Assembly (NCBI GenBank): GCA_041494445.1
Contig: JBGQAU010000005.1
Span: 4,920-68,919 of the forward strand
DNA: 64,000 nt
Direction of reading: 5' to 3'
DNA from: JAIQFR01 sp041494445
GTDB taxonomy: Bacteria > Acidobacteriota > Polarisedimenticolia > Polarisedimenticolales > JAIQFR01
Shown: in pieces, positions 57,902 through 64,000 of the stretch
Layout of the letters: each line of letters begins with the position of its first letter
Position numbering within the stretch: position 1 is the first letter of the stretch
Program-made: the position numbers and the translations under genes
Notes under the pieces: generated by a model
The model's database searches: none
The model's input: only the letters and a program-made list of their open reading frames with translations
What the model was told of the DNA's origin: nothing

Positions 57902-58079
57902 GACCCCTGCGGGGTGCGTGATGGGTCGTTTCCCTTGAGCCAACGTCAGTTCTTCGGGGGCAAAGGCCCGCCGGTGGTGTGCAAGCCCCTCTTGCAAGGG
58001 GAAGCCTGAAGCCGACGAGTCGCTCCCACCTGGTAGGTCAGGTTCAACCGGATCCGCCCACACGGCCCATGCGGGGGTC
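57902..58079 (+). ncRNA. ssrS: 6S RNA (ssrS)
   Basis: An RNA of about 178 bases in the zapA-rny gap. Terminal stems close well: GACCCCTGC (57902-57910) with GCGGGGGTC (58071-58079) and ATGGGTCGT (57921-57929) with ACGGCCCAT (58062-58070), allowing G-U pairs. The central bubble side CCCTTGAGCC recalls E. coli 6S (CCCCTGAGCC), and GAAGCCTGAAGCCGACG matches its 3' side. Position after zapA is the classical 6S location. 6S RNA binds sigma70 polymerase during slow growth. Confidence 0.82.
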
Positions 58080-58189
58080 TTGTATGGCTTCCGCGTTCGC
58101 GCCATTTCGCGCGTGAGATCCATCCAGGCCCCGGCAGCACCCGCTCCGGCCGGTGGGGTTGACGTCCCGCCGGCCACGAGGCGAACAGG

Positions 58190-59737
58190 GTGCTTTCCGA
58201 AACGGGCTTCATTCTCCCGCTCCTCGCGGGGTTGTTGGGCGGCGCCATCGTGCTCGCCGTGGCCGCCTGGACGGCGAGGCGCATCGTCACCCGGGCGCGC
58301 GACTTCTCCCGAAGCCTCCTGGACGAGGCTCGGCAGGAGGCCGAGAGCAAGGCGCGCGAGACCCTGGTCGGCGCCCAGGAGAAGGCGCTCGCGATCGAGG
58401 AGGAGGCCGATCGACGCGAGCGCGACCTGGACGCCCGGGAAGCGGCGGTCGAGTCCCGTTCCCGCGAGATCGAGGCGGAGGCGGCGACCGTCGAGCGGCA
58501 GCGGAACGACCTCGCGCGGCGGCAGGCGGCTCTCGCGCGCAACGAGCAGGCGGTCCAGGAGTCGCTCGACGGCGCCCGCAAGGAGTTGGAGCGCGCGCGC
58601 CTTGCGATCGAGCGCGCCGCGGGGCTGACGGCGGTGGAGGCACGGGCGGAGCTCGTGGCCGCGATCGAGGAGGACGCCCGCAAGGAGGGCGCCCGTCTCG
58701 CCCGCCGGATCGAGGACGAGGCCCGGGAGATGGCCGTGCGCGAGGCGCTCGGGCTCGTCGTGCGGGCCACGGAGCGGATCAACCTTCGCGAAGCGGTGGA
58801 GAGCACCGTCAGCTTCATCGAACTCCCCAGCGACGAGATGAAGGGCCGGATCATCGGTCGCGAGGGACGGAACATCCGCGCGCTCGAAATGGCCACCGGG
58901 ATCGACGTCATCGTGGACGACACTCCTCGGGCGATCCTGATCTCCTCCTTCGACCCGATTCGTCGGGAGGTGGCGCGCGTCGCCATCGAGCGGCTGATCG
59001 AGGACGGTCGGATCCATCCCGCGCGAATCGAGGAGGTGGTCGCGAAGGTCCGGACGGAGACCGAGACTCTCTCCGAGGAGGCCGGCTCCCAGGCCGCGTT
59101 CAACCTGGGCATCTCCGATCCCCATCCTCGCCTGGCCCGGCTCGTGGGACGGCTCAAGTTCCGGACCCATCACGGCCATAACCTTCTCCAGCACTGCACG
59201 GAGGTCGCCCTGATCGCCGGGCACATGGCGGTGGAGGTCGGCGGGCGGGTCGAGGTGGTCCGCCGAGCAGCCCTCCTGCACGAGATCGGCCGCGTGGACG
59301 AGACCGCGTCGGGACACACCGTGCTGGCTTCGGCCGACCTGGCGGCGAAGTTCGGCGAGAGCGAGGAGGTGGTTCACGCCATCCAGAGCCTCCACCCCGA
59401 CGCCGACGCCGCCACCCTGGAGGCCCTGCTTCTCAGGATCGCCAACCGCGTCTCCGACAACCGTCCCGGGGCGCGCAAGGAGAACCTGGAGTTGTTCATC
59501 GAGCGCCTGAGGCGGCTCGAAACCATCGCGCTCGCCTTCCCCGGGGTGGTGCAGGCCTACGCCGTCAAGGCGGGGAAGGACCTTCGCGTCATCGTGGACA
59601 CCCGCGAGGTGAGCGACGAAGGCGCCTACGCCCTCTCCAGGGACATCGCCCGGGCCATCGAGAAAGACGTGACCTACTCCGGCCAGATCCGGGTGAGCGT
59701 GGTCCGGGAGACCCGCTCGGTGCAGTTCGCGGTCTGA
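58190..59737 (+). CDS. rny: Ribonuclease Y homologue with altered HD active site
   Basis: A 515-residue protein with an N-terminal membrane helix (FILPLLAGLLGGAIVLAVAAW), a long coiled coil (about 30-195), a KH domain (GRIIGREGRNIR, 219-230) and an HD domain. The usual HD motif LLHDIGK reads ALLHEIGR (His364-Glu365). In place of HHGD it has SLHPD, and in place of ADAIS it has ANRVS (Asn419). The first His (LQHC, 335) is kept. RNase Y starts mRNA decay; here catalysis may be altered or lost. GTG start with GAGG upstream. Confidence 0.88.
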   Translation: MLSETGFILPLLAGLLGGAIVLAVAAWTARRIVTRARDFSRSLLDEARQEAESKARETLVGAQEKALAIEEEADRRERDLDAREAAVESRSREIEAEAATVERQRNDLARRQAALARNEQAVQESLDGARKELERARLAIERAAGLTAVEARAELVAAIEEDARKEGARLARRIEDEAREMAVREALGLVVRATERINLREAVESTVSFIELPSDEMKGRIIGREGRNIRALEMATGIDVIVDDTPRAILISSFDPIRREVARVAIERLIEDGRIHPARIEEVVAKVRTETETLSEEAGSQAAFNLGISDPHPRLARLVGRLKFRTHHGHNLLQHCTEVALIAGHMAVEVGGRVEVVRRAALLHEIGRVDETASGHTVLASADLAAKFGESEEVVHAIQSLHPDADAATLEALLLRIANRVSDNRPGARKENLELFIERLRRLETIALAFPGVVQAYAVKAGKDLRVIVDTREVSDEGAYALSRDIARAIEKDVTYSGQIRVSVVRETRSVQFAV

Positions 59738-59746
59738 GGCGCTCCG

Positions 59747-60547
59747 TTGCGGATCCTGTTCGTCGGCGACGTCGTCGGCCTGCCCGGAAGGCGCGTGCTG
59801 CGCTCCGGGCTAGCCGTGCTCCGCGGCAAACTTCACCCCGACCTCGTGGTCGCCAACGGAGAGAACTGCGCCGGCGGCAACGGCCTCACGCCCACCACCG
59901 CCGAGGAGTTGTTCCGAGCGGGATGCGACGTGGTGACCACCGGGAACCACGTCTGGGACCGCAGGGAGATCGTTCCCTATCTTGCGGGCCATGAGCGCCT
60001 CCTGAGGCCGGCCAACTATCCCGCGGGGGTCCCCGGGCGCGGGGCCGTCGTCGTCCCGGCGCTCGACGGAACCCCGGTGCTGGTCGCGAACCTCATGGGG
60101 CGCGTCTACATGCCGGCGGTGGACGATCCGTTCCGTACCGCCGACGCGCTGCTCGCGGATTTCGGCGGCCGGGCGCGCGTCTCCCTCGTGGACTTCCACG
60201 CCGAGGCCACCAGCGAGAAGATCGCCTTCTGTTGGTACGTCGATGGGCGGTTCTCAGCGGTCGTCGGCACCCACACCCACGTCGCGACGGCTGACGAACG
60301 CGTGCTTCCGGGCGGGAGCGCGTGCATCACGGACGTCGGGATGACCGGCCCGCACGATTCCGTCATCGGGGTCGAGAAGGCCGAGGTGCTCGAGCGGTTT
60401 CTCACGCAGAGGCCCGTCCGCTTCTCCACCGCTCGCGAGGACGTGCGCTTGCAGGCGGTGCTGATCGAGGTCTCTCCATCGGACGGTCGCGCCGGCTCGA
60501 TCCGGCGCATCGAGTTCCGCGAAGGGGACCGGGACGAGGTGCGATGA
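59747..60547 (+). CDS. ymdB: YmdB-family metallophosphoesterase (TIGR00282)
   Basis: A 266-residue calcineurin-like phosphoesterase. Motifs: FVGDVVGLPGRR, ANGENCAGGNGLT, TTGNHVWDRRE, DFHAEATSEKIAF and GTHTHVATADE. YmdB acts on cyclic nucleotides in vitro and controls differentiation in Bacillus. It follows rny by 9 bases, the conserved rny-ymdB order. The start is TTG with GAGG upstream. Confidence 0.9.
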   Translation: MRILFVGDVVGLPGRRVLRSGLAVLRGKLHPDLVVANGENCAGGNGLTPTTAEELFRAGCDVVTTGNHVWDRREIVPYLAGHERLLRPANYPAGVPGRGAVVVPALDGTPVLVANLMGRVYMPAVDDPFRTADALLADFGGRARVSLVDFHAEATSEKIAFCWYVDGRFSAVVGTHTHVATADERVLPGGSACITDVGMTGPHDSVIGVEKAEVLERFLTQRPVRFSTAREDVRLQAVLIEVSPSDGRAGSIRRIEFREGDRDEVR

Positions 60548-61431
60548 TCCTGTCCACCTACCTCGCTCCGAGGCGGCGCCGGGTCGAAGAGGCGCTCGAG
60601 CGGCTCCTCCCCCACCCCTCCGGTCCTTCGGCGACGGTGGCGCGGGCGATGCGTTACGCCGTGCTCGGCGGGGGAAAGCGGATCCGGCCGCTCCTCGCGA
60701 TCGCGTCGTGCGAGGCGTGCGGAGGGTCGGTCGACGACGTCCTGGACCCTGCGGCCGCGCTGGAGATGCTCCACACGTACTCGCTCGTCCACGACGACCT
60801 CCCCTCGATGGACGACGACGACCTGCGGCGAGGGCGGCCCACCGTGCACCGCGCCTTCGGCGAGGGCGAGGCGGTCCTCGCGGGCGACGCGCTCCTCACC
60901 CTCGCTTTCGAGGTCCTTGCCGTGGCGCCTCCCGGCGACGCCCTCGCCGCTCGACGCGCCGAGGCGGTGGCCGTGGTGGCGCGGCGCGCGGGAGTGAGCG
61001 GGATGATCGGGGGCCAGATCGCGGACATCGAGGCGGAGCGCACGGCGGCGGACCCCGCTCGCCTCGAGTGGATCCACCTGCACAAGACCGGGGCGCTCAT
61101 CGCGGCCAGCGTCCTTCTTGGCGCGATCCACGGCGGCGCGTCGGAAACGGAGCGCGGTGACCTCGAGCGCTACGGCCTCGCGACGGGGCTGGCCTTCCAG
61201 ATCGCCGACGACGTCCTCGACGCGACGTCCTCCCCCGAGGCCCTCGGAAAGACCCCCGGGAAGGACCTCCGCGCCGGGAAGGCGACCTACCCCTCCGCGC
61301 TCGGGATCGACGCGTCCCGTGCCGAGGCCGTGCGCAGCGTCGGAATCGCGCTCGAGGCGCTCGAGCGCTCCGGACGCGCGACGGAGCCTCTCCGCGAACT
61401 CGCGCGCTTCGCCGTCGAACGATCGAGATGA
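60544..61431 (+). CDS. Polyprenyl synthetase (IspA-like, farnesyl/geranylgeranyl type)
   Basis: A 295-residue trans-prenyltransferase. Motifs: YAVLGGGKRIRPLL, the first Asp-rich DDLPSMDDDDLRRGRPTVHRAFG, GDALLTLAFEVL, KTGALI and the second Asp-rich region FQIADDVLDATSS. The residues before the first DDxxD suggest C15-C20 products. Start ATG overlaps the ymdB stop (ATGA), placing it in a coupled set with tlyA and nadK. Confidence 0.9.
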   Translation: MILSTYLAPRRRRVEEALERLLPHPSGPSATVARAMRYAVLGGGKRIRPLLAIASCEACGGSVDDVLDPAAALEMLHTYSLVHDDLPSMDDDDLRRGRPTVHRAFGEGEAVLAGDALLTLAFEVLAVAPPGDALAARRAEAVAVVARRAGVSGMIGGQIADIEAERTAADPARLEWIHLHKTGALIAASVLLGAIHGGASETERGDLERYGLATGLAFQIADDVLDATSSPEALGKTPGKDLRAGKATYPSALGIDASRAEAVRSVGIALEALERSGRATEPLRELARFAVERSR

Positions 61432-62246
61432 CCCGCCGCGAGCCGCATGAGCGCTTGGACCTTCTCCTCGTCGGACGCGGGCTGGCCCCGACCCGGACCC
61501 GGGCCCAGGCCCTGATTCTCGCCGGGCGGGTGAGTTCCCTCGGGACACGGTTCGACAAACCGGGCCAGAAGATCCCCCGGGACACCCCCCTCGACCTGGC
61601 GGACGGGCCGCGCTTCGTCAGCCGGGGCGGGCAGAAGCTCGACGCCGCGCTACGGTCCTTCGGCGTCCGGCCCGCCGGCCTCGAGGCGCTCGACGTGGGC
61701 GCGTCCACCGGCGGCTTCACGCAAGTGCTGCTCGAGGCGGGCGCGATGCGCGTGACCGCGCTGGACGTGGGCCGTGGGCAGCTCGACTGGAGCCTCCGCA
61801 ACGACCCTCGGGTCCGCGTCCTCGAAGGGGTCAACGCCCGTTACCTCACGCCCGCGGCACTCCCGTTTCTTCCCGCGCTGGCCGTGATCGATGTATCCTT
61901 CATCTCCCTCGAGCGAGTGCTCCCCCCTGTGGCGGCTTGCCTCGCTCCCGGCGGGGAGATCGTGGCGCTCGTCAAGCCGCAGTTCGAGGTGGGGCGGGGC
62001 AAGGTCGGCCGAGGGGGGATAGTCCGCGAGCCGGAGCGACGCGCCGAGGTGCTGCACCGGTTGGCGGCGTTCGCGCGCGAGCGGGCGTGGGGCGTCCTGG
62101 GCGTCGTCCCCTCCCCGATCCGCGGCGCGGAGGGAAACGTGGAGTTCTTCCTGCATCTCGCCCCGCTACGTCCCGGCCTCGACGACGCGCCGCTCCGCGC
62201 CATGGTCGAGGAGGCGGTGCGGCGCGGTGCGGAGATCGCGGGATGA
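61428..62246 (+). CDS. tlyA: TlyA-family 16S/23S rRNA 2'-O-methyltransferase
   Basis: A 272-residue protein with an N-terminal S4 RNA-binding domain (RLDLLLVGRGLAPTRTRAQALI) and an FtsJ/RrmJ-type methyltransferase (ALDVGASTGGFTQVLLEAGA, VTALDVGRGQLDW, VKPQFEVGRGKVGRGGIVRE). TlyA methylates rRNA cytidines. It overlaps both the prenyl synthase and nadK by ATGA, the classic ispA-tlyA-nadK order. Confidence 0.92.
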   Translation: MTRREPHERLDLLLVGRGLAPTRTRAQALILAGRVSSLGTRFDKPGQKIPRDTPLDLADGPRFVSRGGQKLDAALRSFGVRPAGLEALDVGASTGGFTQVLLEAGAMRVTALDVGRGQLDWSLRNDPRVRVLEGVNARYLTPAALPFLPALAVIDVSFISLERVLPPVAACLAPGGEIVALVKPQFEVGRGKVGRGGIVREPERRAEVLHRLAAFARERAWGVLGVVPSPIRGAEGNVEFFLHLAPLRPGLDDAPLRAMVEEAVRRGAEIAG

Positions 62247-63127
62247 CCCCCCCGTCACGCGCCGGGCGTCCGATCCGGCAGGTCCTCGTCGTCGCCAAGA
62301 TCGGCCCCGAGGAAGGCGTCCGCATCGCCGGCGAGCTTCGTGAGTGGCTCCGGCGCCGCGGGATCCGGGTGCGGTTCGACACCGAGACCGCCCGAGCCCT
62401 CGGGCGGAAGGACGGAGTCTCCCGAAAGGCGTTACCCGCCGGGACCGACCTCGCGATCGTGGCCGGAGGGGACGGGACCCTCCTCTCCGTCGCGCGCGCG
62501 GCGGCGCCTCGCGGGATCCCGATCCTCGGGGTGAATTTCGGCGGCCTCGGCTTTCTCACCGAACTCCAGCCCGACGAGCTTTACCCCGGCATCGAGAAGA
62601 TCCTCCGGGGAGAGTCGTCGATCGAGGAGCGCCACGCGCTCCGTGTCCGCTTCCGCCGCGGCGGGAGGGTCCTGCGGGAGCACCTCATGCTCAACGACGC
62701 GGTGATCACGAAAGGAGCGTTGGCGCGGATGATCACCCTCGAGGTGCGGGTGGACGGGGAAGAGGTCGCGACCCTGACGAGCGACGGCCTGATCGTCTCC
62801 ACGGCGACGGGCTCGACGGCCTACAACCTTTCGGCGGGAGGCCCGATCCTCGACCCGCGGATGGCCGCGTTCGTGATCGCGCCCATCTGCCCTCACACGC
62901 TAGCCCAGCGGCCCCTGGTGGTTCCCGGTTCCGTGAAGATCGACGTTCGCCTCCTCGGAGCGCAGGAGGCCGTCTACCTCACGCTCGACGGTCAGGTCGG
63001 CGTCCCGATGCGGCCGCACGACGCCGTCTCGATCGACCGCCACCCGGCGACGGTGCTTCTCGTGCGCGTCGCTCGGCGCGGCTTTTTCGAGGTCCTCCGC
63101 CGGAAGCTCCACTGGGGCGATCGGTAG
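62243..63127 (+). CDS. nadK: NAD kinase
   Basis: A 294-residue NAD kinase making NADP. Motifs: VAGGDGTLLS (75-79), GVNFGGLGFLTEL, LNDAVITKGA, VSTATGSTAYNLSAGG and PICPHTLAQRPLVVP. Length is standard. Its start overlaps the tlyA stop. The recN gene that often follows is absent; a convergent cupredoxin gene follows instead. Confidence 0.94.
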   Translation: MTPPSRAGRPIRQVLVVAKIGPEEGVRIAGELREWLRRRGIRVRFDTETARALGRKDGVSRKALPAGTDLAIVAGGDGTLLSVARAAAPRGIPILGVNFGGLGFLTELQPDELYPGIEKILRGESSIEERHALRVRFRRGGRVLREHLMLNDAVITKGALARMITLEVRVDGEEVATLTSDGLIVSTATGSTAYNLSAGGPILDPRMAAFVIAPICPHTLAQRPLVVPGSVKIDVRLLGAQEAVYLTLDGQVGVPMRPHDAVSIDRHPATVLLVRVARRGFFEVLRRKLHWGDR

Positions 63128-63184
63128 GCCGAGGCGGATGGCCCCGGCCGGCGCTCCATCGAGAGATCCGGTATGCCGGACCCG

Positions 63185-63625
63185 TCATTCCACGAAGAGC
63201 TTCCCGCGGAGCTTCGCGCAGCCGTTGCCGCAGGGTCGGCCGCACTTCCAGGGGAACTCCCCCTTCTTGTTCGCGTCGAACTCGACGGTGACCTCCTCCT
63301 CCTGGGGCAGGTGCACGTCGAGATTGTACGCCTTGAGCACGAACGACCGCGACGCCCTGTACGCGTACAGCTTGAGGACCACATGGTCCCCCTGCTTGAC
63401 GTGCAGCGTATCGGGCGTCCAGTTCCAATTGTCGGCGTACACCTTGAACGTGCGGACGACCCGCTTGGCGGGAGCCGCCGCCGCCGCGGCGACGTCGGGT
63501 GCCTCGGGAGGCGCCGTGGGGGGCGGCCCCTCTTGCGCCGTGATCGCCCCCCCGCCCGCCAGGGACAAGGCGACCACCAGCATTCCCCGCACCGTCCAGG
63601 ATCTCGTGACCGTACAAAGGCTCAT
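63185..63625 (-). CDS. Secreted cupredoxin-like protein with altered CuA-type ligands
   Basis: A 146-residue protein with a signal peptide (about 1-30, ending ITAQ), a Pro/Ala-rich linker and a cupredoxin fold (VYADNWNWTPDTLHVKQGDHV, VTVEFDANKKGEFPWKC). The C-terminal loop is CGRPCGNGCAKL (Cys128, 132, 136), where CuA domains have C..xxCGxxHxxM; the N-terminal ligand His (HSF) is Arg (RSF). Metal binding may use three Cys instead. It overlaps the upstream class I LysRS gene by ATGA. Confidence 0.72.
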   Translation of the reverse strand: MSLCTVTRSWTVRGMLVVALSLAGGGAITAQEGPPPTAPPEAPDVAAAAAAPAKRVVRTFKVYADNWNWTPDTLHVKQGDHVVLKLYAYRASRSFVLKAYNLDVHLPQEEEVTVEFDANKKGEFPWKCGRPCGNGCAKLRGKLFVE

Positions 63626-64000
63626 TGCGAACCTCCCGCCGCGACGCGGAACCGTTGTGCGCAGAACGAGGCCCCCAGGAGGGACACGAACCATCCGGCG
63701 CGCGGTCCTTTGCGCTTTCCGAGCAGGCTGATGTAGATCGATTCGAACAGCTCCGCGGGCTTGGCTTGAGGGACCTCTCCGGCGAGCCGGTAGATGAGCG
63801 AATGCACCGTGTCGCCGTCCATCCCATCCTCGATCTCGTCCGCCAGCCTCCCGAGGAACCGACGTTGCGCGGGCGAGAGCGCTTCGGCCTCCGCCGGAAG
63901 CGTCTCCCGCACCTCGAACCGGAGATCCTCGGGAGCGTGGCTCGCGAGCCACCTTCGAGCGTACTCCCATCTCTCCCCGACCGCACTCCGGTCCACGCCC
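63622..64000 (-). CDS. lysK: Class I lysyl-tRNA synthetase, C-terminal part
   Basis: The last 125 residues of a protein extending beyond the window. Ending LFESIYISLLGKRKGPRAGWF and VSLLGASFCAQRF, it matches the C-terminus of class I (LysK) LysRS, which carries a GPR(A/F)G(W/S)F motif. Class I LysRS is typical of Archaea, spirochetes and some other bacteria rather than the common class II LysS. The catalytic region is not visible, so this remains probable. It is coupled to the cupredoxin gene. Confidence 0.7.
   Translation of the reverse strand, partial: GVDRSAVGERWEYARRWLASHAPEDLRFEVRETLPAEAEALSPAQRRFLGRLADEIEDGMDGDTVHSLIYRLAGEVPQAKPAELFESIYISLLGKRKGPRAGWFVSLLGASFCAQRFRVAAGGSQ

Overview
The window is chromosomal DNA from a GC-rich, dense bacterial genome. 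Most of it is housekeeping genes in long, tightly coupled runs with ATGA/GTGA stop-start overlaps and many GTG or TTG starts. Signs of a diderm envelope are an ADP-heptose transferase, an EnvC-like factor and lipoproteins. The gene order (prs-rplY-pth-rpsF-rpsR-rplI with a rplI-linked membrane gene, zapA-6S RNA-rny-ymdB, class I LysRS) fits an uncultured Acidobacteriota-like or deltaproteobacteria-like lineage. That placement is inference; no rRNA gene is present.

Layout. 1-4.3 kb (minus): lipoprotein, phoH, pgpH and truncated ybeY. 4.4-7.4 kb (minus): hisS-aspS. 7.6-10.7 kb (plus): a secreted PQQ-type protein and a fused branched-chain 2-oxoacid dehydrogenase E1. 10.7-12.5 and 21.3-24.4 kb (minus): an acyl-CoA carboxylase operon (biotin carboxylase, carboxyltransferase, biotin carrier) plus an AlaX-type editing protein. 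This operon is split by an integrated element of about 8.8 kb (12.5-21.3 kb). The element carries a tyrosine integrase, two HTH proteins, a ribbon-helix-helix protein, a DnaB-N/RepA-type helicase next to iteron-like repeats, a run of small phage-like genes, and one oppositely oriented secreted cargo gene. 24.5-28.1 kb (plus): an aminotransferase and an NfnAB-like flavoprotein pair. 28.1-30.1 kb (minus): heptosyltransferase and a deoxyhypusine-synthase-like protein. 30.2-32.0 kb (plus): ferrochelatase and YceI. 32.0-45.2 kb (minus): translation genes, prs, tRNA-Gln, spoVG, ispE, then an envelope block (LolA/B-like lipoprotein, TPR protein, S41-like protein, EnvC-like protein, phosphodiesterase). 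45.4-47.9 kb (plus): dnaB and a PIN-TRAM protein. 47.9-51.0 kb (minus): a helical toroid protein, carA and a metallo-beta-lactamase-fold hydrolase. 51.3-63.1 kb (plus): tRNA-Val, thrS-rpmI-rplT-pheS-pheT, a coiled-coil protein, zapA, 6S RNA, rny, ymdB, a prenyl synthase, tlyA and nadK. 63.2-64 kb (minus): a cupredoxin and the C-terminal end of a class I lysyl-tRNA synthetase.

The most notable points are the element splitting the carboxylase operon, with its own terminator just inside the right end and an origin-like repeat field. Several 'enzymes' have lost catalytic residues: RNase Y has HE for HD and N for a ligand Asp; the S41 protease lacks its Ser and Lys; the EnvC-like LytM domain lacks its HxH. 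PheT lacks the EMAP-like domain, and infC is absent from the thrS-rpmI-rplT operon.
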